64,000 bases of DNA, from the NCBI RefSeq assembly GCF_017599345.1, contig NZ_JAGFVL010000062.1:124001-188000 (forward strand), given 5' to 3'. The DNA comes from Gracilibacillus suaedae (lineage in GTDB: Bacteria; Bacillota; Bacilli; Bacillales; Amphibacillaceae). The notes beneath the pieces were generated by a model. That model had not been told where the DNA came from and did no database searches. It was given only the letters and a program-made list of their open reading frames with translations. The position numbers and the translations under genes are program-made. This document shows, piece by piece, positions 54,386 to 62,676 of this stretch; position 1 is the stretch's first letter; every line of letters begins with the position of its first letter.

Positions 54386-55825
54386 TTAAGCAACGTTTTG
54401 TAAATCTGCTTCAATTCTCTTAGCCTTATTAAGATTTGCTTTCCAGAAGAACCAAACAGCAAAGATCACGGTTAGGATGATACCTCCGATATGTGACATT
54501 TGTATGGACAGATTAAAGCCAATCGGTGCATTTAGTATATAGACAAACACCATGTCCGTAATGAACAGTGCAGGAACAAGCGAAATCCAATAGTTTTTAC
54601 CTTTCAACAGCAAGTACATGGTAGCAATCCATAGGGCAAGTGCAGCAGTTGACTGGTTTGCCCAAGAGAAATACCGCCATAAGATGTTAAAGTCAATTTG
54701 CGTTAAAATGATTGACACGGCAAATAAAGGTACTGCAATGACTAACCGATTCATTACTTTCTTTTGATTTAACTTCATATAATCTGCAATAACGGATCTT
54801 GCGGCACGGAAAGCAGTATCACCTGACGTAATTGGAAGTACAATAACGCCTAACACGGCAATGGTTCCGCCGATTGCGCCAAGCAAAGTTGTTGATGCTT
54901 CATTGACGACAGCAGAGGCTGTACCGGCATTAATCAGGTCATTTAATTCTTGCCCGTGGAACAGACTCATGGACGCCGCTGCCCAAATCATAGCAATAAC
55001 TCCTTCAGCAACCATCATCCCATAGAAAATATAGCGACCCTGTGACTCTTTTTGCACTGTACGGGAAATAAGCGGGGACTGTGTCGCATGAAATCCTGAC
55101 AATGCACCACACGTAATCGTTAAAAATAACATCGGGAATATAGCTAGGCTTTCTGGATGCATGTTTTCAAATGACAATTCCGGAATAGCTGAACCATTTC
55201 CTGACGTGAGCATCGCAAAACCAACGCCAACTGTCCCCATTAACAAGATAGCACCAAGGATAGGATAAATGTTACCTATAATCTTATCAATAGGTAGCAT
55301 CGTTGATAACACGAAATAAAAAAAGATAACTCCTAAAATAATCCATAGGGCTACATGACCATCTAACAAAATATGAAGCAGTGATCCGGATGTGGTAGCG
55401 AATACCGTTCCGACTAGAAGAAGGAGCAACAATGCAAAGGCATTGACCAAATGCCGGGGAATTTTCCCTAAAAACTTTCCGGCAAGTTCAGGTATATGCG
55501 CCCCTTTGTTGCGAATCGATATCATGCCAGTCAAATAATCATGGACGGCCCCAGCAAAAATCGAACCAAGTACAATCCAAATAAATGCTACTGGACCGAA
55601 TAGGGCTCCCATAATTGGACCGTATATCGGACCTGTTCCAGCAATATTAAGTAATTGAATCATCGCATTCTTTTGTTTTTTCATCGGAACAAAATCAACA
55701 CCATCCTGGTTGGCAATAGCAGGTGTTTTCCGTGCATGATCTACTCCGAAAGTTTTTTCAACAAATTTACCGTACGTAAAATAGGCAACGATCAATAACA
55801 CGATTGAAACGAAAAAGGTCACCAT
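54386..55825 (-). CDS. cstA: Carbon starvation protein A (CstA family transporter)
   Basis: The 479-residue membrane protein has about twelve or more segments. CstA blocks are visible: F-V-E-K-T-F-G-V-D, T-G-P-I-Y-G-P-I-M-G-A-L, F-A-G-A-V-H-D-Y, G-A-L-S-G-F-H-A-T-Q-S-P and T-S-G-D-T-A-F-R-A-A-R. It is the short form compared with ~700-residue E. coli CstA. Members import pyruvate or peptides on carbon limitation. ATG 55825 is chosen because GGGGGGAT lies just upstream; a longer in-frame start has none. Confidence 0.92.
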   Translation of the reverse strand: MVTFFVSIVLLIVAYFTYGKFVEKTFGVDHARKTPAIANQDGVDFVPMKKQKNAMIQLLNIAGTGPIYGPIMGALFGPVAFIWIVLGSIFAGAVHDYLTGMISIRNKGAHIPELAGKFLGKIPRHLVNAFALLLLLLVGTVFATTSGSLLHILLDGHVALWIILGVIFFYFVLSTMLPIDKIIGNIYPILGAILLMGTVGVGFAMLTSGNGSAIPELSFENMHPESLAIFPMLFLTITCGALSGFHATQSPLISRTVQKESQGRYIFYGMMVAEGVIAMIWAAASMSLFHGQELNDLINAGTASAVVNEASTTLLGAIGGTIAVLGVIVLPITSGDTAFRAARSVIADYMKLNQKKVMNRLVIAVPLFAVSIILTQIDFNILWRYFSWANQSTAALALWIATMYLLLKGKNYWISLVPALFITDMVFVYILNAPIGFNLSIQMSHIGGIILTVIFAVWFFWKANLNKAKRIEADLQNVA

Positions 55826-56024
55826 GTGTTTATCCCCCCTGCATAAATTCATTTATGAAAACGCTGACAAAAAGGATTATATATTACTCGATGAAAAAGT
55901 ACAATAAAAACTCAAAAAATGAGAGGTTTATCCCAAATAAATATTGGGAGATTTGAATCAAGTATAAGATAAAGCTTATTAGAACAAATAAGTAATAGCA
56001 ACTTTCCTCACCTTATGTCAAAAG

Positions 56025-56047
56025 AACCTTAAACCTGTATTAAGGTT
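56025..56047 (+). promoter_or_regulatory. Inverted repeat before the lanthipeptide cluster
   Basis: AACCTTAA-7 bases-TTAAGGTT is a perfect palindrome about 60 bp before the DsbA-like gene. TTTTAAGG recurs at 56705 (before lanA) and 60369 (before lanF), so it may be the binding motif of the cluster regulator. Confidence 0.4.
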
Positions 56048-56107
56048 AATAATATTAAGATTCAATATAATATTAACAAACAATTGATTCATTATAAGGA
56101 GGATTCT

Positions 56108-56698
56108 ATGAAAAAAATCGTATTATCAAGTGGTGTCATCGTTTTGGCTGTGGTGATATTTTTATTGTTTACTAATTTTGAAACGGCCCCTATAGAAAAT
56201 CTACCAATAGAAGACCAACCTATGGTAGGGAATGCGGATGCGAAAGCTACCATAGTTGAATTTGGCGACTTTATGTGTCCAGATTGTAAAGAATTTGCGC
56301 AGGAAGAGTTCCCTGCGATAAAAGAAGAACTAATTGATACAGGAAAAGCAAAAATGTATTTCATTGATAACCCATTTGTCAAACAACCAGAATCGACCTA
56401 TGCCAGTGTCATAGGGGAATCGCTTCTTGTTAAGGACGAGGAGTTATTTTGGCAGTTTTATCACGAATTATATGCGGAATCTGAACTTACTGAACAAAAA
56501 ATACTAGATATAGCGAAGAACCTTTCTCCTACAACAGATTTTACTGATCTGGACGCATTGGAAAAAGAAGTACAGGAGGACAGAGACTTTGCGGAAGAAA
56601 ATAATATAAATTCTGTTCCTACTGTTTTCGTAGATGGAAAAAGTGTAAATGCAAATTTTGAAGATATTAAAGAAGCGATTGAAAAAAGTGAAAATTAA
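56108..56698 (+). CDS. DsbA/BdbD-like thiol-disulfide oxidoreductase
   Basis: The 196-residue exported or membrane-anchored protein has an N-terminal hydrophobic segment (~5-23), then a thioredoxin fold with active site CPDC in FGDFMCPDCKEF and a cis-proline in SVPTVFVDGK near the C-terminus. DsbA/BdbD proteins form or shuffle disulfides outside the membrane. AAGGAGG precedes ATG 56108. It lies 72 bp upstream of the cysteine-rich lanthipeptide precursor and probably belongs to the cluster. Confidence 0.88.
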   Translation: MKKIVLSSGVIVLAVVIFLLFTNFETAPIENLPIEDQPMVGNADAKATIVEFGDFMCPDCKEFAQEEFPAIKEELIDTGKAKMYFIDNPFVKQPESTYASVIGESLLVKDEELFWQFYHELYAESELTEQKILDIAKNLSPTTDFTDLDALEKEVQEDRDFAEENNINSVPTVFVDGKSVNANFEDIKEAIEKSEN

Positions 56699-56727
56699 AG
56701 GTTGTTTTAAGGACGCATCTAATCGAA

Positions 56728-56747
56728 ATAGTTTATAAATAAACTAT
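56728..56747 (+). promoter_or_regulatory. Palindrome before lanA
   Basis: ATAGTTTAT-AA-ATAAACTAT is a perfect 9-2-9 palindrome just upstream of the lanA ribosome site. Operator or weak hairpin; TTTTAAGG lies at 56705-56712. Confidence 0.35.
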
Positions 56748-56770
56748 AAAGAATAAGGGAGGTGAAGTTC

Positions 56771-56983
56771 ATGGAAAAGCAAATTGCTGCGTTAAAAAAT
56801 CCGGAGCTAAGAGAGGAAATGGCTATGAATCACCCATCAGGAAATATTGCAACTGAAATTGATGCAGAGGTATTATCTAACATTGTAGGTGGTGACTGTG
56901 GCCCAGGCTGGATTCCTTCTTTTACAGGTGACTGTACTTGTGATAACGGAATCACAGTATGTTCTTGGTCTGGATGCTGCTAA
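56771..56983 (+). CDS. lanA: Class II lanthipeptide precursor (LanA)
   Basis: The 70-residue precursor splits into a 41-residue leader ending SNIVGG, the double-glycine signal for C39 peptidases, and a 29-residue core DCGPGW...SGCC. The core has six Cys (2, 14, 16, 23, 28, 29) and six Ser/Thr (9, 11, 15, 21, 24, 26), and ends in two adjacent cysteines. ATG 56771 is preceded by GGGAGGTG; an in-frame GTG overlaps that site. LanM, LanT and immunity genes follow. The core does not match nisin, lacticin 481, mersacidin or haloduracin as I remember them. Confidence 0.9.
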   Translation: MEKQIAALKNPELREEMAMNHPSGNIATEIDAEVLSNIVGGDCGPGWIPSFTGDCTCDNGITVCSWSGCC

Positions 56984-56987
56984 TCAC

Positions 56988-57033
56988 AACAAAGGGTGGA
57001 GAGGTTCTTACGTGTCTCTTCATCCTTTTTGTT
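56988..57033 (+). terminator. Attenuating hairpin between lanA and lanM
   Basis: AACAAAGGGTGGAGAG pairs imperfectly with CTCTTCATCCTTTTTGTT. It would let the precursor be made in excess over the modification enzyme. Confidence 0.65.
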
Positions 57034-57055
57034 ATTTAAAAAGGAGGATTTAATC

Positions 57056-60000
57056 ATGGAAGGAAAATACAAACTAGGAAGCTATCTATCAGAAAGAGTT
57101 TTAACAGATAGCTTCTCTGCTTTTATAGATGAGAAAAAGGCAAGATCACTATATGAAAAATGGTGCAAGGAAATCGGCGTCAATAAAAAAGAGCTACTGG
57201 ACGAATATTTAAGCTCCTACCAATTAAGTGATCAAGAGCTTTTACATTATATCGATAAACGGAGAGATATTAATTCGGTGACGGAGTGCGCTTGGATGCA
57301 CAAATGGGAGGAAATCATAGAGATAACACGTGGAAAGGTACAATCGGAGATAGATTCCTTAATGAAACCAATGGATTTCCCTTTCTCCAGAGGAGTATCC
57401 CCACTAATCGTATGGGCAAAGGACCAACTTGCTAACCTATGGAATAACTTATCTAAAACCTATGAACTAGATAAACAGTCTATTCGATCATTAAATGAGG
57501 ATCTACTTTATAATTTGTGTAGAAGGTTAACCTTAGTTGCAGCCCCTTCTTATACACTGGAGATGCATATTGATAAGATGCTGAACAAATTAGAAGGAGA
57601 AGATTCTAAGGAAAGATATAATAGTTTTATTCGGAATAGAGTGTTAGAAATAGATGCACTGAATAAAACTTTAACAGATTATCCAGTACTCATTAGACTT
57701 TTTGTTACATATACAGAGAATTGGGTTCATTTTATCACAGAAGCAATCGAAAGATTTTACCAGGATAAAGAACAAATGGAGATCCAAATGCAGCTGTCTG
57801 TAGACAGTATCAAAAAGATAGAAGGTGGAATTTCTGATCTCCATCGAAAAGGGAAGAGTGTGTTGGTTTTTCATTTTAACAATGGAAAGAAAGTCTTATA
57901 CAAGCCGAAGTCATTGGCCATTAGTAAGCACTTCCAAGATCTATTATCCTGGATCAACCAGAAAGAATTTACCTGTCCATTTCCTATACAAAAGATAATC
58001 GATCATGATGAATATGGATGGGAGGAATTTATTGACAAGAAGGACTGTGAGCAAGAATCGCAAGTGAAGAATTTCTATTTTAGACAAGGAGGATATTTAG
58101 GAGTTCTTTATTTGTTAGAGGCAACGGATTTTCATTATGAAAATATTATTGCCTCTGGTGAATATCCTGTTTTAATTGATTTAGAATCTCTATTTCATCA
58201 TAGGGAAGATGCTCCCGGCCCTCGTTCTTCTGCTATGGTGCACGCTAAGGAAAAGTTAGAAAGTAGTGTGTTAAGAACACAATTACTACCCTTTTTAGTG
58301 GGTGGATATAATCAGGATCAAGGAATGTCAGAAATAAGTGGATTAGGTGGTAAGGGTGGGCAACAAACGCCCTTTACGAGGATGGATTGGGATAATATTG
58401 GTACAGATGAAATGAAGGTTGTTCGGAGAAAAGGCACAACGAAAGATGCTAATAATTTGCCGGTATTAAATGGAGAATCGATCGAATTATTGCATTACAA
58501 GGAAGATTTAATTAATGGTTTTGAAACGATTTATAAGCTATTCATGGAGCATAAGGAAGAGTTACGTCATTTTGTCACTATTTTTAAAGATGACAAAACC
58601 CGGCAAGTGCTACGACCAACTTATGTTTATGCTTTATTGTTAGAAGGCGGCCACCACCCGGATTTTTTACAAAACGGCATCGATCGAGAGCGATTAATGG
58701 GTCGACTATGGTCAGGCTTAGATAAGGCAATTCACCTTAAGAAAGTCGTTTCAGCAGAGATAGATGATTTGCTGATAGGAGACATCCCTTATTTTTATTC
58801 GAAACCTCATTCGAAAGACCTTTGGACAAGTAATGATCAGAAAATTAAAGATTATTTCCCAAGAGATAGTTTTTCGCAAGTGTTAAAAAGGTGTGAGGAC
58901 TTAAGCTACGATGATCTGCTGGACCAAACGGAAATCATAAAAGCCTCCTTAGGTGTTGGAAACAAAAACCATGAATTTAAACAGGTGAAACAAAAGAATA
59001 ACACTGTATCTCCCCATCATGATGCACCCATTTATTATGATACGAATCGCAGCGACTTTTTGGTTGCGGCCATCGATATTGGGAATCACTTAGCTTCTAA
59101 AGCGATTTGGGGCAGTGATAGAAAGGACGTTACTTGGCTAGGATTACAGTGGATGGGCAACTATTCCCAGTGGCAATATTCCTTATTGGATGCAGGTCTT
59201 TACAACGGTTTATCTGGCATTGCCTATTTCACCTCCTATCTAGCAAAGGTAACGAATATAGAAAAATTCAAGGATTTATCTCTTGCTGCACTAAATGCTG
59301 CATTATATTTCACACAAAATGATCAATATTTGAAGAATATTTCCGCCTATCAGGGTAATAACTCTGTTGTTTATACGATGATTCATCTATCACAGATCTG
59401 GAATGATACCGATCTATTGGAACAAGCGATCGTTGAAGCACATCACCTAAAAGATTATATAAATCACGATAAAGAGTATGATGTGTTAGGAGGAGTGGCC
59501 GGTGCTATTCCTGTATACTTACAGCTGTATAATGTAACGGGAGATAAAGCTTTTCTAGATAATGCGCTTCATTGTGGAGAGCACCTCATCCGCAATGCCC
59601 AAAAAACAGAGCATGGATATGGCTGGGTTAATAGCACTGCTCACCGACCTGTTGTTGGATTTTCACATGGTAGTGCTGGAATTGCTTGGTCTCTTTCTTT
59701 ATTATACGATCATACGGGAGATTCTTCTTTTAAGCAGATGGCGCAACAGGCACTAGAATATGAAAGATCACTGTTTCTTCCTGAGCATAATAACTGGTTA
59801 GATTACCGTGTTCCTGGGGATCAACAGCTAGTAGGTCCACACTGGTGTAATGGAGCTCCTGGAATCGGTATTTCCAGAATTGTAATGAGTGATAGCTTCG
59901 AGGATAAACAATTCAAGGAAGAAATCAGGATTACGACCCAATTAACGAAGGAAACGATCAATGATAGTCATTGTTTGTGTCATGGTGATTTAGGAAATCT

Positions 60001-60289
60001 CTTATCTCTTCAATTCGCTGCAGCAAAGTCAAACAATTATTCTCTACAAAAAATGGTTGAACAAAAGGCTCAGCACATCTTAAGGACTATCGATTCTGTG
60101 TCGGATTGGGAATGTGGCTCGATACCAGGGGTGCAAATGCCCGGCCTGATGCTCGGACTTTCTGGGATAGGACATGGACTTCTCCAGCTAGCAAGACCTC
60201 AAGAGGTTCCTTCTCCATTATATTTAGAGCCTCCAAAAAACAGTCAAGAGAGGAACTCTGTTGAATACCAAAAGGCCGTTAATAAATAA
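57056..60289 (+). CDS. lanM: Class II lanthipeptide synthetase (LanM)
   Basis: The 1077-residue bifunctional enzyme has an N-terminal dehydratase (DUF4135-type; K-K-V-L-Y-K-P-K-S-L near 280, then TDFHYENIIASGEYPVLIDL near 360). Its C-terminal LanC-like cyclase starts near residue 720. The zinc ligands are Cys931 in HWCNGAPG and Cys975/His976 in CLCHGDLGN. It phosphorylates and eliminates Ser/Thr, then adds Cys thiols to make (methyl)lanthionine rings in the LanA core. ATG 57056 follows AAAGGAGG. Confidence 0.95.
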   Translation: MEGKYKLGSYLSERVLTDSFSAFIDEKKARSLYEKWCKEIGVNKKELLDEYLSSYQLSDQELLHYIDKRRDINSVTECAWMHKWEEIIEITRGKVQSEIDSLMKPMDFPFSRGVSPLIVWAKDQLANLWNNLSKTYELDKQSIRSLNEDLLYNLCRRLTLVAAPSYTLEMHIDKMLNKLEGEDSKERYNSFIRNRVLEIDALNKTLTDYPVLIRLFVTYTENWVHFITEAIERFYQDKEQMEIQMQLSVDSIKKIEGGISDLHRKGKSVLVFHFNNGKKVLYKPKSLAISKHFQDLLSWINQKEFTCPFPIQKIIDHDEYGWEEFIDKKDCEQESQVKNFYFRQGGYLGVLYLLEATDFHYENIIASGEYPVLIDLESLFHHREDAPGPRSSAMVHAKEKLESSVLRTQLLPFLVGGYNQDQGMSEISGLGGKGGQQTPFTRMDWDNIGTDEMKVVRRKGTTKDANNLPVLNGESIELLHYKEDLINGFETIYKLFMEHKEELRHFVTIFKDDKTRQVLRPTYVYALLLEGGHHPDFLQNGIDRERLMGRLWSGLDKAIHLKKVVSAEIDDLLIGDIPYFYSKPHSKDLWTSNDQKIKDYFPRDSFSQVLKRCEDLSYDDLLDQTEIIKASLGVGNKNHEFKQVKQKNNTVSPHHDAPIYYDTNRSDFLVAAIDIGNHLASKAIWGSDRKDVTWLGLQWMGNYSQWQYSLLDAGLYNGLSGIAYFTSYLAKVTNIEKFKDLSLAALNAALYFTQNDQYLKNISAYQGNNSVVYTMIHLSQIWNDTDLLEQAIVEAHHLKDYINHDKEYDVLGGVAGAIPVYLQLYNVTGDKAFLDNALHCGEHLIRNAQKTEHGYGWVNSTAHRPVVGFSHGSAGIAWSLSLLYDHTGDSSFKQMAQQALEYERSLFLPEHNNWLDYRVPGDQQLVGPHWCNGAPGIGISRIVMSDSFEDKQFKEEIRITTQLTKETINDSHCLCHGDLGNLLSLQFAAAKSNNYSLQKMVEQKAQHILRTIDSVSDWECGSIPGVQMPGLMLGLSGIGHGLLQLARPQEVPSPLYLEPPKNSQERNSVEYQKAVNK

Positions 60290-60299
60290 GAATGAGGCT

Positions 60300-60335
60300 A
60301 CCATCAGTGGTGGTATTCCTTCCCCCGCTGATGGT
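60300..60335 (+). terminator. Hairpin after lanM
   Basis: CCATCAG pairs with CTGATGG with further inner G-C pairs (TGG/CCC region); no T-run, so it may be a stabiliser or partial terminator. Confidence 0.5.
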
Positions 60336-60456
60336 TAGTGATGGGTTAGGCAGTTTTGTGCAATGTAATTTTAAGGTTTTTTTTAGATGATCTTAAAAGT
60401 TGATTAAGAATTATCGGTTATAGTAGAAGTAATGATATATAGGGTAGGTGAGGAAA

Positions 60457-61371
60457 GTGGATTATGTATTAAGAACAATGGGTTTGACGAAGCAATATAA
60501 CGATATTATAGCCGTTGACAATGTAGATATGAATATTCAAAAAGGGCAAATATATGGCTTTCTTGGGCAAAATGGTGCAGGGAAGACGACTACGATGAGA
60601 ATGATTGTAGGTTTAATTAAACCTTCACGAGGAGAAATGGAGCTATTTGGTGAGCGAATTAATGCAAGCAAACAAAATCGTCCATTTGAGAAAATAGGGG
60701 CGATGATCGAAACACCTGGTTTTTATCCAAATCTTACTGGTGAAGAAAACTTAGAGATTCATAGACGATTAATGGGTTATCCGGATAAAAATGCGGTGGA
60801 CGATGCATTAAGGCAGGTTAATTTATTCGAATCTAAAAAGCGAAGGGTTAAAACCTATTCACTAGGGATGAAGCAAAGGTTAGGAATTGCTCGTGCTCTT
60901 TTACACGAGCCTGAGCTACTACTTTTAGATGAGCCAACAAATGGACTTGATCCTAGTGGGATAAAAGAAGTAAGAAAGATGATTAAACATTTAGCAAAGG
61001 AAAGAAATATTACAGTATTAATATCTAGTCATATTTTAAGTGAGGTGGAGCAATTAGCCGAAAAGATCGGCATCATTCATAAAGGTAAATTGCTTAAAGA
61101 GATTAGCTCGGAAACAATAGGAGAAATGAACAGACATTATATAGAGTTTCAAGTCAATGATGACCAAATGGCTACCTTCTTATTAGAAGAAAAACTTGAC
61201 ATCCATGATTTTCAAATTGTTGAACCAGGAATTATCCGAGTATATGAAAATTTAAATGATAGTACGAAGATAAACAAGCTATTTATTCAAAACAATATTG
61301 ATGTAAATAAGATAGATATTTCCAAAGATACATTGGAAGATTATTTCATAGAGCTTACGGAGGGGGCCTAG
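60457..61371 (+). CDS. lanF: Lantibiotic self-immunity ABC ATPase (LanF type)
   Basis: The 304-residue ATPase resembles bacitracin/lantibiotic resistance ATPases: LGQNGAGKTTTMRM (Walker A, ~37), SLGMKQRLGIARALL (signature), LLLDEPTNGLDPSGI and LISSHILSEVE. A C-terminal regulatory region follows. GTG at 60457 gives the usual start MDYVLRTMGLTKQY; GTG 60448 is in frame but overlaps the ribosome site. It pumps or protects against the mature peptide together with the next gene. Confidence 0.88.
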   Translation: MDYVLRTMGLTKQYNDIIAVDNVDMNIQKGQIYGFLGQNGAGKTTTMRMIVGLIKPSRGEMELFGERINASKQNRPFEKIGAMIETPGFYPNLTGEENLEIHRRLMGYPDKNAVDDALRQVNLFESKKRRVKTYSLGMKQRLGIARALLHEPELLLLDEPTNGLDPSGIKEVRKMIKHLAKERNITVLISSHILSEVEQLAEKIGIIHKGKLLKEISSETIGEMNRHYIEFQVNDDQMATFLLEEKLDIHDFQIVEPGIIRVYENLNDSTKINKLFIQNNIDVNKIDISKDTLEDYFIELTEGA

Positions 61372-62121
61372 ATGTTTTTTAATGTGATCTATACCGAATT
61401 ATTAAAGCTGAAACGTTCGATTATTCTTTGGATTTTGCCGATTGCCACGATTGTCCCGATCATCTTAAGCTTCTTACCTTTGTATATGACAAAGCTACAA
61501 GAAGGGGAAGACGCGAATTATTTATTCACTTTATTGCAAGGGAATTTAGCTTTTTTAAATCTTATTGTTGGTGTCCCTTTGTTTGCTTTAATAGCGAGCT
61601 ACATTTTTTCTATGGAGTATCAGCAGCGAACTGTGAATTATTTATTTACTTATCCCTATTCACGGTTACACTTTTTGTTAGGGAAAATGACGGTCATTCT
61701 TATCCTGATGACTTTCGTTATTTTTTCTTCCTTTCTTATTAGCTTGGGCTTAGGGGTAGGCTTTCTAAAGGCTTCTGTAGATGAAGAGATGCTGCTTCAC
61801 TATTTGACTATATATTTGTTAGTTATCCTGATGCAATTCGCATTAATTCCATTATCGATTCTTCTTACTGTATGGAAAAAAAACATCTTACTACCCATGT
61901 TTGTGTCTGTTATTTTGGCCGTTGTTGCGGGTTTGATTATGGAGTATGATATTGCGACACTATTCCCATGGTCTATCCCTTCTCGTATTGCATTTAGCTT
62001 AACCGATTATTATAGCTTTGCTTCCTTCAGCTATAACCTGTCCATTGTTTCTTTGATCTTTGTCTTTTATATTCCGTTAATGCTAAGTATTGGTTATTAT
62101 CGAAAGATTGACGTTCATTAA
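61372..62121 (+). CDS. lanE: Lantibiotic self-immunity ABC permease (LanE type)
   Basis: The 249-residue ABC-2 type permease has six hydrophobic segments. It has the pattern of lantibiotic immunity permeases (L-K-L-K-R-S near the start, Y-I-F-S-M-E-Y-Q-Q-R-T-V-N-Y-L after the second segment). Its ATG directly follows the lanF stop, with GGAGGGGG upstream. No third LanG-type permease is present; the pair may function as EF only. Confidence 0.85.
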   Translation: MFFNVIYTELLKLKRSIILWILPIATIVPIILSFLPLYMTKLQEGEDANYLFTLLQGNLAFLNLIVGVPLFALIASYIFSMEYQQRTVNYLFTYPYSRLHFLLGKMTVILILMTFVIFSSFLISLGLGVGFLKASVDEEMLLHYLTIYLLVILMQFALIPLSILLTVWKKNILLPMFVSVILAVVAGLIMEYDIATLFPWSIPSRIAFSLTDYYSFASFSYNLSIVSLIFVFYIPLMLSIGYYRKIDVH

Positions 62122-62124
62122 GAA

Positions 62125-62156
62125 AGAGAAGGAAGACACCTTACTCTTCCTTCTCT
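62125..62156. terminator. Bidirectional terminator between lanE and the regulator
   Basis: AGAGAAGGAAGA and TCTTCCTTCTCT form a perfect 12-bp stem with an 8-base loop. It lies between convergent genes and includes the end of the regulator gene. Confidence 0.85.
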
Positions 62157-62659
62157 AAATAATGAAGATGATCCATGCGCTTTAGCTCATAGCCATATCT
62201 TCTATGTGTGATAAGAATCGAGGGATATTTTGGATATGGCTCGATTTTTTTCCTCAACCGATTGATATAGACATATAGATTATCTGTACCAACGGGTGTA
62301 TCAATTCCCCAAACCTGGTCAAGTAGTCGATCTGTTGTCACAACTGAATTTAAGTTTTCTAATAACAGACAGATAATTTCATATTCAATTGTAGATAAAG
62401 GAAGCTCGAGGTTTTCCTTTTTTCTGTAGACAGATCTTTTTCTTACATCTAGGATGATATTCTCATGGAATTTATAATAAAAAGGGAGGCTTTTCGTCAT
62501 ATGTTTTAAGGATTTGGAGCTAAGTACGCTTACATTATTTGATTTTACTGGTAGCTCAACAGTGTCGTTAACATAAACAAAATTAAAATTATATTCCGTA
62601 AGCAAATTTCTCAATTTTTGTAATGTTCTTTCATCCTCATTAATTAATGTGATGAACAT
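62141..62659 (-). CDS. OmpR/PhoB-type DNA-binding regulator without a receiver domain
   Basis: The 172-residue protein has a C-terminal winged helix (~75-165: L-S-T-I-E-Y-E-I-I-C-L-L-L-E-N, then R-L-L-D-Q-V-W-G and L-Y-V-Y-I-N-R-L-R-K-K-I). The N-terminal ~70 residues are much too short for a CheY-type receiver and show no phospho-acceptor aspartate pattern. No partner kinase is seen within the window. It probably senses something other than phosphorylation, or is controlled by its amount. Cotranscribed with lanT (17-bp gap). Confidence 0.8.
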   Translation of the reverse strand: MFITLINEDERTLQKLRNLLTEYNFNFVYVNDTVELPVKSNNVSVLSSKSLKHMTKSLPFYYKFHENIILDVRKRSVYRKKENLELPLSTIEYEIICLLLENLNSVVTTDRLLDQVWGIDTPVGTDNLYVYINRLRKKIEPYPKYPSILITHRRYGYELKRMDHLHYLEKEE

Positions 62660-62676
62660 TATTTATTTCCTCCTTT

